From Sperchopsis tessellata (lineage: Eukaryota; Arthropoda; Insecta; Coleoptera; Hydrophilidae), in assembly GCA_033557685.1 (NCBI GenBank), contig JAWQRN010000011.1, positions 1 through 57,965 of the forward strand: a stretch of DNA of 57,965 bases, in the 5' to 3' direction. The notes beneath the pieces are model-generated. The model was not told the origin of the DNA. It ran no database searches and saw only the letters and a list, made by a program, of their open reading frames with translations. Shown piece after piece: positions 32,793 to 45,543 of the stretch. Both the position numbers and the translations under genes were made by a program. Every line of letters starts with the position of its first letter. The stretch's first letter is position 1.

Positions 32793-35700
32793 TTACTTCG
32801 CTTTCCCAGGGGGCAGTAGTGGTTTGCCACGATCCTTGCCCCGAAGTTTTATTCCAATTGCCTTTTCAATTTTTCCGATGATGACATTGTTGGGTATACC
32901 CCTCCCTGCTTCGTAATCTGTAATCACCTGTGGCTTCTCATTAATTTTTGTGGCTAAATCTTTTTGACTCAAATTCTTTGCCTGTCGTCCTTGCTGTATT
33001 AATTTTCCGACATCTAGGGATATCGTCTCGTGTTTCAGTTCTTCCGTTTCACGATCCAACTTTGCTGTATTCTTTGTAGCCGTATGCTGTTTGTTGCTAC
33101 CAGCTCCCCCTAGAAGAAATAAAGATACCATAATACAGAATAGAGCAAACAAACTCTTTGGAATTTTGTGATACATACTGCTCAATAACTGAAATGGCCG
33201 ATTTGTAAGAAATCTAAAAATAAAAAGCAAATTTAGATGGCACAAGATTTTATCTTTGTACTTAACATTGCTCTTACGGATATCTTACAAGCAGATTACT
33301 TGACGAGTTTATATCTCTTGTCTACTGATCGTACCAGTATTCAGAGCTACTGGTTGTACATGTATTCAGTTACTGAAGATTTTAAAAAAAATATTCACCT
33401 ATGTAAACAAATGAAAGTAGATATCCAAATCCAGATTAGTTCTACAATGCCACATAATATATTGACTATTTCGAAACCAACAACTTTAAATTAAATTTGA
33501 AATTATAAAGATAGAAGGCTTCCATGATTAGTAACTATAACAAAATTGGCTCCTAATGCTCTGAAAAAAGCCAATGTTTTGTCAACTAGTACATCTTCAA
33601 AAGCAGATGATCATTCATCTACAAAAGAAAATGGTGCCTATCTTCGTCGTCATCTATCTTATTCATGATCGAAGACTCCTAGGCCTAAAAATCGATAAAA
33701 CTTTGGCATTATTAGAAAATAATTTGTTTATATATTCAAGGTAGAGGTTCGTTAAACTACTGAAGGAAACACAATTTTTAATATATCTATATATATTATC
33801 TATATATATTTATATAAGTTGACTGATTTTCCTCGATTGTCTTGTATTCATAAGATACTGATTGTGATAGTAAAATCCTTAACTTTGACAGTCTTATTGA
33901 TCAAGATAAGATATCTAATGCATCTTAATAAACTAGACAGTACAAGGAGTATATTGCCCTCCTAAGACACAAGGTCATATTTGCAAAAATTACAATAAAA
34001 GTCCCAACTGCAACATAGTAACCCAAAAATTCAGAGATTTTGATTTTGTAGATAGGATCTCTTATCTAATAAGGACAATATAGCACACCCACCATGCGCA
34101 GATACAGTAAAAGAAGTCATTTTCATTTTGAGCGAGATTTGTTTATCAGTCAGTGCATTAAAATGTTTAAACGTTATACAAGCTCATACATTAGATAGAT
34201 GAGGTGATATTTCCACAAATAAATTCAACTCATAAAATAAAAAAAAAAACAGAAATCTATAAATTGCAGAACAGCTGGGACGATTTATCGTAAGCTCCTA
34301 ATATAGTTAGTTTCCTGATGCTATTGTTCGTAATAAAACTGGTTAAAAAGTTAAAACTTTCTTTGCAAACTTGTAGACAGAATTGGAACATTGCAACTCT
34401 ATCAACAGTAATGGAACATTGCAACTCTAAGAGCAATATCTGCAAATGAAAATTGAAGATGTCAAGAAAAAGATACAAATGGTTTGAAGTGCACTGTTAT
34501 ACTTACAAAGTGTTTACTGTACAGGAAATGCAGCTGCATTTACTGTACAGGAAATGCAGCTGCAGGTGCATATAGGATTACAGTAAACACTATCTCTGCA
34601 TTGAGGGATCAAGAAATGTATATTCTGCATGCCATATGTAATAGAGTGTGGACATCAGGAAAGTGGTCATACTACACAAAAAAAATTTAATTTCTCTAGA
34701 ATAGAAAAGTTTCGCTAAAAAAATGCCGCAATGATTACACCGCCAACATAATACCTGATATGAGTAGTCCTCTTACATATTATAAATGAGAGATTATGCA
34801 CATTCATACAAATCAGATTTCAGAAATGCAGGATGCCTGTATAAAGGAAAAAGTTAATCGAGAACATATTCTTCACGTCAGGTAGCTACTTAAAAATATA
34901 AAGACAATTACATCCCAATATATCTTTATTCCACGGACAGTATAGAGTAAGGAAATCAAAATATTGATCAAACAAAATCATATTCAATAAAATATATTGC
35001 TAAGGTGACGCTAATAACTGACCTGTATTTAAGAATTAAGTATCAAGGACTGGTCACAAATTACTAAAAAAATATGCAATAAAACTAATATGAAGTTATA
35101 AATAAGTCTTTTACAAAATATAATAACTGATTATTAAGCTGCATATTGCAAAAAAAAAAAATTTTTATATATTCAATTGGAAAAAATTGCATATGGTGCT
35201 TCATACAGTCACTGCAAGAGTGGACCAAAGGTTCTCCAATAGTTCCAAACTGGGAGCAATCAACAACAAGAATGCATACTGTCACGAATTGTTACCTATT
35301 CCAAATGTAGTTCGCTACCAATCTTAAATAGCTCGTAAAGATAACAAAACTGGAGTTTGTAAATCAGCTATTGGAAGTGGAAGTGAAACGTGCTTATAGT
35401 GGACAGGGTAACTAATAACTTACACATCCAAGAGATTGGTGGCTAAGCTACTAGAAAACAAAGGAAATAATTGAAGAACGACCTTGTGAAGTCATTAACT
35501 ATGTTTACCCTTTAGTTGAGGCCAACTACTTTCGGCCACTTTATGCAACACGTATGTCCATTTGACACTAGAAAATAGTGACAATTGTTGCACCGTATAT
35601 ACATGCATAAATGAATAAATCTATTAGTTTTGTCTCCATATGTAATTTTCTAGTAAATTTAACTAATATAAATAAAAAGTAACAACAAATTTCAAGTATT

Positions 35701-38700
35701 TGAAGTTTTGCTGATTCTACAATATTTGGACTTTGGGAATCTCACGAGAAGTTGTAAGGATAATCAAACTGCTAAAATGTGAACCCTGTATAAAACCAAG
35801 AAAAGATGCACACCTTTAAAACACTAATTTTGACATTCAATTATTTAAAATTTTTATTAAAGGAAGGTAGGTATTCAACTATGTGATATTTCAGACAGCT
35901 TTGTTCATTAATCGTATCAAGCTTTGCATATATTAGCAATGACAAAAGTTAATGCTTCCTCCAAAACTTGGATTTCACTGTAACTCTTACAGTTTGTTGA
36001 CAAGTCTTTCACCATAACTCATGGGGTCCTGTTTCTACCACTTTAGCAATTATAGCAATCACACAGCCAGAATTTATTACCAGAGAGAAACTACAAATAT
36101 GCATATAGTTACTTATTATAATTGGTCGCACTTGTTCAGAAGTGTAATCCATAATTGTCACATTTCTATAAGTTTAGCTGGCTTAGACATTGTTGTGCCA
36201 TAGGAATATATGCTGCTTTTGATAGCATTTGACAACAATGGTCCAGTGTGGAAAAATCGAAAATAGCAAAACACATAATCAAGGAAAATATTCAAGTCAT
36301 TCGATATGACACCAACATAATAGCTAAAACAGGAACCAAACTTGTCACACTAAATCACCACCTTCATTTCATTCACTTTTGTATGGGACATCTTCAAAAG
36401 CACACAATCTTATTCCAAAAAACTAAAAGAGTGGGTTCAATGACAACCGGCACATTTCATAGCTTTTCATCTAAAAATAGTTTTCTTATAGTTTCTAACC
36501 ATGAAGACCTTCTCCAGACATATATTTTTTATCGTGGTAATAGCCATAAACTACCTAAGCTTGCAAAAATAACCTACTGAAACTCTGAAGGATTTTTTTT
36601 TTTAATTATCTATTAAGAACTTACACAAAAGTCATGCTTTCCCATTCTGTTTATTTTGGTTCATAACAGGACCCTTCTAGTATAAAAAAAAACACAAGAA
36701 AACAAACCCAAAAATTGGCAATGGGAAAAATGAATCTAAAAAATTGTCAGAAAGAACTTTACTTGACAAAAACCGTATAACATACCTAGTATTGTAAAGT
36801 TCCAGACATCTACGATGATTAGTTTCTTGAGATATTTTTCACGACAAAAAAAAATACAGGTAATAATCATAAATAAAATCTACGTAGGAAATATTTTCAG
36901 ACTATTTCCTTAATGTCAAAGTTGTGGATAGATGTTCTTTTTATTCACATAATTCCAAAACTTTAATGACAGTTTGCAATGATTATATCGAACAATGTTA
37001 GATTTATCGCCCAAAAAACATGAAGATACTTGTTATAACCGTGGAAGTCTACGTACAAAGTTTATGTAAAATTTATTAGAAGTTAAATCTAAAATTTGCG
37101 ATATTGCATGAAGAAGTGTTAACTAACAAACTTGTAGAAATCACAAGATATCTTGATGTATACTGCAGGCAATGTGAAATATTTTACGTTACTTTCTAAA
37201 TTTTTCACATAGCTTATGACAAATGCCACGATAAAAAAAATATCTTTATCATAAATTATTCGCCTTGATGAAATCCTTCCATTTTGTTAACATTTGGAAA
37301 CCCTGCACAATATTAAAATTAAATTTAAATTATTTTAACTCTTAAAATAAACATCCATGATCGACTATTAGCTTGTAAATTATTTTTATACTATTACTTG
37401 CAAAAATATTGTATTAATTCTAAAGCAGCCTGGTATTTAGCATTTTTTATTTTTCTTTTAAAAGCACTCAAATCAAGAAAATTATTAGTTCTACTTTTAA
37501 AAATTAAGTCATATTCACTTAAATGTGTACCAGACATTACACTAGCTAATAACTAACCCACTACAAAACTAAATAGCAAAACAAAAAAATTTCAAAAATT
37601 ATAATTATACCAGACCATGATAAAGATTTTTTAAATTTTAGTTGTTTTACTATTTGTCTTTTGCAGCCGACATTGTGTTCCAGTGTTTATATTATAAATA
37701 AAATTATTAGTTCTACTTTTAAAAAATAAGTTATATTCATTTAAAAGTGTACCAGACATTACACTAGCTAATAAATAACCTACTACAAAACTAAATAGTA
37801 AAACAAAAAAATTTCAAAAATTATAATTTATAGTTATACCAGACCATAGATAAAGATTTTTTAAATTTTAGTTGTTTTACTATTTGTTTTTTGCAGCCGA
37901 CGTTATGTTCCAGATTGTTATACATCCAAATGCAAATTTTTAATGAAATCAATATAAAACAAACAAAATCATCAAAAAAAAAACTCAAACAAATAAAAAA
38001 AGAAACAAAATATTATTTATGTACTAAATATTTTTAATATTATTTTTCAAATGCTTTAAAACTTTAAATAAAATGGAAAAAATAGCAAAAATAATATATC
38101 ATAGTTAATCATATAAATAATTCCTTGCAAAAATTTAAATAGCATATTAATTTTTTTATTTTACAAACCTTTTCAGTTGTTGAGCAGTTCATAAATATAT
38201 GTAGCTATATAAAAATTTTAATTATTTTCTTAGCCTGAATATAAGATGGTCTCGATATTTTTGATATTTATTTGAAAAATTAAAATAGAGTTAAATTCTA
38301 ACTTATAAAATGAAGACATTTTTACAGAAAGTTTGGGAAAAAATTCTATTCAGGCTAAGTTGTTTCGCTCTCTACATTTTCTATCTAAAAAGCAATGTTC
38401 TACAAATTATTTTTTTTGTGTTCAAACATAAACCATTAGGGCAGTCTCAAAAATTGTAAAATATTACTTTAATCTTAAACAATAATAATAATTCTAATAA
38501 TTAGTGAAAAGAAAATTTATGTATTCGGATGAACACTATTATTTTTGTGCCAAAATGAGTGTGCAGCTCTTTATTCGGCCCAATAAATATAGTGATGTTT
38601 CACTGATTTAAACCGGCTTAATGGATGAAGATATGGGCAGAGGCATTATCTTGATGAAATAACACCCCTTCCTAAAATTTGATTATGAATTGACTTTCAT

Positions 38701-41516
38701 AATTTCGATTGAGGCCTGAACAGTGGATTTCTCCTTGGTGGTGTGAGCCTCGATTTTCATTTTTTCCTCGTTCGGGAACCCAAATCTCATCCATAGGCAC
38801 TAATTCATTCATATTGTCTTAAGAAAATCAAAAGTTCCTCCGCATACTACATGCTGGAATACCTTTGATCACCATTTTTTGTAAAAATCTTGTTGATTAT
38901 TTCTTTGTAATGATAAGACTGCATATTACCGTAATGGCCCAAAACTTATTATAAACCGTCTATTATCTATACTTTTTTGTTAATTTATTTAATGTTGTTC
39001 ATGGGGCTTACTACCGATACCAGACATTAAGATTTTCATATCTGGGACTTTTTTTTAATCTAGTATACAAACGCATTGGGAAGCATGCTTGTAGTTTAGT
39101 AACAGCTAATGCATTTTAAACTCTTCCCCGGAAGAGAGTGCATTACTAGATTTCTTTTGGTCAAAAAAATCTGATAGCCTTCACTGGAATTGGATCCTGG
39201 GACCCGTTGCTCAAAAGTAGACTTCACCACCACCAAGGATGCTTGATCTCCAATAGCCATGTGGTCAATGGTGATGAAATTTCTCTTGATGGATACTGTT
39301 CATGGACCTCCGGGACAAAGGGTATGTCTACACCCCATTTTAATTTTATACATTTGGATTACGAAAGTACAGACTGTCCTAAGTGTTCACCAATCAGCAT
39401 ACGAAATTTGATCACGGGTCGAATCTCATATTTGTCCATTTCCAACTTTACCTGCTAAAAATTGAAAAAAAAAATAAATTAATTGACCTACTCATATGCA
39501 ACTTAACGGTGCAACTAAAATTAAGACTTTTTTGCAAAGTTCTAGCAATTTGAGGAATTACACATATAAACAAAACAAAAATCATATTAAAAATATATAT
39601 TGTTGATGTTATGTACAATTTATTTATATGTACATATAAAAGAAATTAAATAAATTCAAAACTGCCACCTTATTTACTTAAAAGTTATACATAAAATATA
39701 CATAAATAAAAAATGTTTAACAAAACTTAAAATTATAATATGACGACATCACAACCAAGCTATAAAATAAATACGATGCATAACATCTTTATTTCAAGAA
39801 CCGCAATCTGTTTATGATATCCCTCAGAATTATACGACGTACAAATACAAAAAAAAATAGAACTAAAATAATATTTAAAAACACAACTAAAGAAAATACT
39901 TGTTAGTTGGATCCTCGATTCTGCAAACTTCAAAATTTCTATGAAGCTACAGATACAAGAGCTTTCCCCGTCAGTCCTGGATCGGTTTTATTTGTAGTAG
40001 ACGGTGAACAGGGTGTCAAAATTAGAGGCAGATGTTGCCCATGCTCCAAAATAAAATGGGATAAATGTTTAGTATACATACAGTAAAAAAAATAACAATA
40101 ATAAATATGATCAATTATGAATAAATTTAGTAAATAAAAATGTATTTATCGACTTGACCTTATACGTGTTGATAAAGGCTCCAGATAAAACTGTATTGAA
40201 ATACTGGTAATTTTAGTGATTTCTTACACTAAGAAATTTAATTTGCTATTGTTCATAGTTATTGAAACAACGCCTATTATTATCAAAATCAAGGTTTGTA
40301 TTTACATCAATGTAACTACACTTGGAAGCTATTATTGACTTAATAAATCAAAGTATTTATCCTCCTTTATCTACAAACAGGCACGAAAATATATATTGTT
40401 TTATTTTTATTAATATCTTCCACAATAATCTTCATATTACAATTTGCCATTCAATTCCATTGATTACAGACCCAAATATACAAAAAAACCCAATTATACT
40501 GATGGCGCAATATGTACTTGCAAATTCTCAAGTTTTAGGGTCATGATTAAACATGCAATTCAATACCAATAAAGAACAGGCAATTACAACCATAATGAAA
40601 ATAGAGAGAAATAATGGTTGTTGTAAGACTCTAATTTGCAACCTTCTGAAAAAATACAGAAAATAATACCTATGCAATCTCAACATATCGGAAAAACTAA
40701 AAGAAACTTAGAAAATCAGACTAGATGAACATATAAACAAATATAGAACGTGTATAAATTTTGTATTGTTGAAATTTTGCCCAACTCTTAGAAACAAGAC
40801 ATCCATTAGATTTCAAAAAAATAGATACTCTTCGTATTTGTAGAAAAAGCATTAAGTAACCTTAAATCAAAAGAAATAATGAAACATTAGACACCTTTAT
40901 AAATGGCCAGTAAGAAAAGGGACCTTCTTACTGATTCCTCTGTTTAAGTACCAATAATTTGGACACCGCCGCCACCTCCAAAATGTATTATATATCTATA
41001 GCAATTTAAACAAGTTAGTTTTGTTAAGTTTTGACAATGTTGCAACAAACAAAACCAGTCAATTCAATACAAAAATTATGCAAATTATACCTTGCAATTT
41101 CATTACTTTCAAAATTACTTATTTAATAGTTTGTCAAATACATGCTCTTAAACGTGTGTGAACTATCAGCAGAGGAGAAAGATTAAACTCAACCATACTA
41201 GAAGAGTCCAAGGTTAACATGGAAAAACTAAAGAACAGAATGTTAGCATTGTTAGTTATCCAAAATCCATTTAATACCTTGTAGGTATGAATAAAGGGAA
41301 GGCCAGGAAAGATTTCTTACATCTACAATAAATCAAATATAAAGGATATTCTTCCCACTGGTATTTAAACCACAGACCTTTATGATAAGTATAGTATAAA
41401 CAACCTGTCGGCCATCATCAGATCAGCTAGTCACAGACTTAGCTATCTTATCCAAAAGTTCGTTCTTCTCAGAAGGACGAAGCACATAAGTGGGATAAAA
41501 CTCAAGTCATCTTCTC

Positions 41517-41552
<36 letters not shown>

Positions 41553-43808
41553 TATAGATATATATATATATATATATAAAGATTTGTAGCTATAATTTTA
41601 TAGTCCCTTTCTTGTATTGTTCTATTGCAGTGATACAGTGTACAGTACATCAACTAACGATAAGTTTATTATTCATTTTATATACTGTCCAGTCGATTTT
41701 GGTAATATCATACGTAAATAGAACCTCCCAACCTCAGATTAGTCTTCAAACATTCAAAGGCAACGCCATTTTTAGAAAATTTTAGATGTTTGGGCACATC
41801 TTATAGAAATCTAAAATGAATTTGGCAAAGAAATAAAAACCTGAAAAGTTAGACTTAAAAGACTTCTTTTTTCAGTTCCCACCTGAGATATATTTATGAA
41901 TATTAAAAAAAAAAACAGACAAAAACTTCCAAGTATTAAGGTTTCAGATTAAGGCCTTGAGGTAAGGAAAATAATACACATTTTATAAAGCTTAAAAACC
42001 CGCATTTGTAAGCAAAACCAAAGCTATATTTCAGATTTAATTTCTGCCACCGGGTTGCAGCTCGACAAAACTTACACCAACATGAAATATAATTCACTTT
42101 ACGACTTTATGTGAAGTATAATGGTTTTTAAACTTCTAACTCCAGTTCACAAAATATTTAATTATTCATGTACATCAAAATTCTTCCCATCCAATGCCCA
42201 TGTTTATTTACTTTGTTTTAAATTGGTCATACAAATGCTACCCTTGGGTATTATCATTAAATGATGCCCTTTAATAAATAATCCTTTGAAACCATCAAAC
42301 ATCAAAACACTTTTTCAGAAAACTCATATTATGTATCAGTAAATTCAAACTACATTACAGAATAAATATTCAACATTCGAGAGTGTATTTATATGTAATC
42401 AACCTACCTATGTTACAAAATAACAACAATATCAAATATTAAAATACTGCTATTACATTACACCAATTTGTGAATAAAGGAAGGTTTCTTTGGGGATAAA
42501 ATGAGTGAAATTAAGCTTGAACCTCACAGCAATAATAAACTTTCTTCAAAAAGAGAGCAATGGGCCAAAAAGCATTCCTGGATGGATGGCAGCTGTGTAT
42601 GTGGAAGATGCACAATCAAAAGTTGTCACATGAAGGCCCGAACTGAAGATATATCAGAAACAAATGCTCTGAAAAAATTGCTGCAAGATTTTTTTTGAAG
42701 GTATGGGTCAGTTGGAAAGAAGATGGAATTAGTGTTAAGTGAAGATGGGAGTTGTGTAGAAAAATAAAGTGTCGTTAATGTTTTTTCTTTCGTAGCTAAG
42801 AAGATAAAAAATCGCACTCTTATGAAGAATGAAATTTTTGAAGCACATGCATAGAACAGAAAAATATCAAGATTATTTAGTTATACCAAAAGCAACCAAC
42901 AATTATATTGTTTAACTCTATTTCATAGAACTACCTAATTTTAACTAAGATATAATAATAGTCTAGTATAAGTCAAACATAACAAAAGCAGCAATTAAAT
43001 TTCATATTTTTTTAGATACAGAAAAACTGTCCATAAATATTATTTTTTAGGGTAGGTACCAATTTGTCTCAACTTTCAATGTTTTCGATTTGAATTATCA
43101 TGATTAAAGGTGAAAAAAGTTAACTGTGAAGGCCCATAGTCAGCAAGAACAAACAAATTTAGACACAACCATAAGATTTCGAGGTAATCTAAACTCCCTC
43201 TTAGATCTTATACTAGGCCCAACAAGAAACGTATATGCCATATTATTAAAAGCAGTAAATTAGATTAAACTTATGGAAAATCCCACAAACATTATAAAAG
43301 GAAATAGTTGGCCAGCTATAAATGACACTTTAACACACTACAACTATGAACTTTGTATAAGAAAGATGAATAGTACACGCACACAAAAACACTGGATAAA
43401 TAATCAAGCACAGCAGACGTTGAGATAATCTATTAACATGATATAAGAAGTATATCTACTCTTACATACATCAATGATCTCACTCACGAAATTAGTACTC
43501 ATACTTTGCAGACGACCCTAAGCTTTCCTGCAATCCTACATATCCTTTTGACACTTGCTAGAAGTTAGGCATACAAAGATATTACAAAGTACATAAAAAA
43601 AAATTTATAATATCCAAAGGAGACAACCATTCACCACTGGGATAGAACGATTATTGCGTAATCGCAGCTTTAGCCTAAATAAAGTTGAATCAAAATTACC
43701 AAAACTTTTCAAGAGAATTTTCTGGAAAGCAAAATACACACTTCTAAGTAATCAGTTATCACAAAAACCCCGAAGATACAAGCATTATGCAGATCGAAAA
43801 ACACACAC

Positions 43809-43843
<35 letters not shown>

Positions 43844-45543
43844 TGTATGAATTATAGGCCAATTGGTTTAAGTTGCCATTTTTTAAATAATATAAAAAAT
43901 CATTATCATCAGAAATGCCTACTTTCTTAGTAAATAACAATATTATACCTCCTACAACAATACGGCTTCATTTAACAAAGATCAATTACTAAACCACTGA
44001 CATGCATAAACCAATGGTCCAAAGAACTGGATCAAGCCAGTAATGTATCGTTACACTTTCTAAAGGCATTGACTTGCAGAACGACTACATAAGAAATTTA
44101 AGCACTTCGGATGAGAGGCAGACTTCAAATATGAATTGAATCTTTTCTTAAAAATTGAACATTCTAGAACCAACAGTCACTACTTTAAATTTTGAAATAT
44201 GCTCTGCGAAATAGTCCAAAGATCTGCTTTTGCTAACATACATTCATGTTCTATCTTGTTTTTGCTAATAACACCAAAATGTTAAAATATGACGCAAAAT
44301 TTACATAATTAATACACTTAAAGAAAGAAGGACCTGCGGGGATCTTATACAAACATACACAATTCTTCAAGGTATCTGCTGTAAAGACATGTAAGTATAG
44401 AACATAGCAACGTTTAGGCTAATTTTAATACATTACATTACAGAGAAATACTGAAGACTCACAGAGAGCAACTTTTAGGCAAATTTTAATACATTACATT
44501 AGAGAGAGAAATACTGAAGACTCACAGAGTTCCATCAAATCGCAAAGTAACAAGGACAAACGAATATTACATGGAAATTACTGGAAAATTGGTAGGAATA
44601 ATTCTTATGAAGATGTGTAAGTACAGAGAGCTGACGGTCTAACAGGTAATCAAAAAGTGGAATTTGAAGGGGAAGCTGAAAATATGCTGAACCAGAAGAT
44701 CCTAATGCCAAAATCCATCTTACAATATACTACTACAAACAAATTACAAACCATACCATTTGATAAAAATGTAAGATGGCAACAGATCTACGTCAATGTA
44801 ATAAGATTATAGTAATGACAATTTTCAGTACATGATTTAATAACTACTTCCTGACAACTATATTCATGTTTCCTACTAAAATAGCGACAAATAAATATAG
44901 CAAATTTGGGCTAGTTTAATATTAAACTATAGTAATTGTTGTCCTTATATTACTGGTATCCCCTAGGAAACTCAAAAATGAATATGCTGTAACGTAAACA
45001 ATAATAGCAAGTATCGTTACACTACCAAAAAAATATTGCATTGGTAAGCTTATCCAAGATATCGATTTACCATCGATAAAACTAGATACATACGAGATTG
45101 TCTGACAAAAGAGCCTTTAAATTAATTCCCGCACAAGATATAGTTCACCATTCTAATCAATTATAACGAACAATATTCTTACAGATTCCTTTAACAATCT
45201 ATAGCTATTTCTAGCATTTCTTGTAATTAGAACTTTTTAAAAAAAATCTCATCATTAAACATGTTGTGCAATCCAAACTGATACCTGTTACAACTACAAA
45301 ATATAAATTGTTATAGCATTTAAAGCAAAAGAAACTTAACAATTCGATAAAATACACATTAAATCGCCACATTTTCAAATTTAAAAAGCATGCGAATATT
45401 CTAGAAGGAATCATCTTACATTTTTGTTGAGTATCAACTTGCATCCCCTGCCGGCGAGCAGCATTAACAGCTTGCTCGCTTTTCATTGCAGACGCCTTGG
45501 GGGCCCGCTTTTTAAGGACAGTTACCGTATCCCAATCAGACAT
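32793..45543 (-). CDS. mbf1: Multiprotein-bridging factor 1 (EDF1), two coding exons
   Basis: A transcriptional coactivator that bridges bZIP or nuclear-receptor activators to TBP. Exon 1 is 45543-45420 (MSDWDTVTVLKKRAPKASAM ... VDTQQK plus one base, donor gtaaga). Exon 2 is 33109-32793 (acceptor ttctag). The join completes a Trp codon and gives 146 residues, the usual length. The N-terminal MBF1 domain spans about residues 1-70 (GAGSNKQHTATKNTAKLDRE). A Cro/C1-type helix-turn-helix spans about 79-133 (QAKNLSQKDLATKINEKPQV, DYEAGRGIPNN), and the tail is basic, ending KLRGKDRGKPLLPPGKAK. The intron is 12.3 kb and packed with repeats. The 5' end faces Pep. Confidence 0.95.
33110..34512. other. 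MBF1 intron, left part
   Basis: AT-rich. No domain or defined element seen; short ORFs on either strand are not convincing. Confidence 0.3.
34513..34564. repeat. 26-bp tandem duplication
   Basis: TTTACTGTACAGGAAATGCAGCTGCA occurs twice back to back in the MBF1 intron without a mismatch. Confidence 0.85.
34700..37477. other. MBF1 intron, unannotated part
   Basis: AT-rich with no convincing gene; the 110-residue plus ORF at 36248-36580 shows no motif. A 19-bp piece of repeat R1 (ACCGTGGAAGTCTA) is near 37038-37052. Confidence 0.3.
37478..37912. repeat. ~223-bp tandem duplication in the MBF1 intron
   Basis: AAATTATTAGTTCTACTTTT starts at 37478 and again at 37701. Both copies share GTACCAGACATTACACTAGC, CAAAACAAAAAAATTTCAAA, GATAAAGATTTTTTAAATTT and TTTTGCAGCCGAC in order. 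Identity is above 90% by eye. No coding potential. Confidence 0.85.
37913..38589. other. MBF1 intron, very AT-rich
   Basis: Long A and T runs with no recognisable element. Confidence 0.3.
38590..38910 (-). mobile_element. mariner-type transposase relic
   Basis: The minus strand reads NELVPMDEIWVPERGK (about 38760-38810) and GVLFHQDNASAHIF (about 38630-38680). These are the two downstream acidic blocks of Tc1/mariner transposases (DExW and HDNAxxH-like). About 45 codons lie between them, fewer than usual, so an internal deletion is likely. No terminal repeats were found. Confidence 0.6.
38911..41517. other. MBF1 intron, unannotated part
   Basis: No convincing gene. The plus ORFs at 39207-39458 and 40322-40546 show no family motif. 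Confidence 0.3.
41518..41580. repeat. (AT)n microsatellite
   Basis: AT dinucleotides interrupted once by GATATAGAT. Confidence 0.95.
41581..43439. other. MBF1 intron, unannotated part
   Basis: The cysteine-containing 65-residue plus ORF at 42501-42698 has no recognised pattern. Nothing else is seen. Confidence 0.3.
43440..43560 (+). pseudogene. Reverse-transcriptase relic (YINDL...ADD block)
   Basis: The frame reads LTYINDLTHEIST, then, after a frame change, CRRP/ADDPKLS-like codons. This fits motifs B-C of a LINE reverse transcriptase. About 40 codons are left. Confidence 0.45.
43805..43846. repeat. (AT)n microsatellite with ATGT interruptions
   Basis: AT repeats with two TGT interruptions. 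Confidence 0.9.
43846..44150 (+). pseudogene. Reverse-transcriptase relic (pre-palm to motif A)
   Basis: The reading NYRPIGLSCHFLNNI, QYGFI and CINQWSKELDQASNVSLHFL matches the NYRPISLL...QYGF...QWSKELDQ order of LINE reverse transcriptases. Stops and frame changes are present. The downstream block lies to its left (43440-43560), so the order is rearranged or two copies are involved. Confidence 0.5.
44406..44529. repeat. 61-bp tandem duplication
   Basis: AGCAACGTTTAGGCTAATTT (44406) and AGCAACTTTTAGGCAAATTT (44467) begin two adjacent units. Both continue to AATACTGAAGACTCACAGAG. Confidence 0.85.

Noticed and set aside
36248..36580. 110-residue plus-strand ORF in the MBF1 intron
   Set aside because: Low-complexity AT-rich codons with no motif; long chance ORFs occur on both strands here.
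42501..42698. 65-residue cysteine-containing ORF in the MBF1 intron
   Set aside because: The cysteine spacing fits no known finger, no homologous copy is visible in the window and no splice or promoter context supports it.
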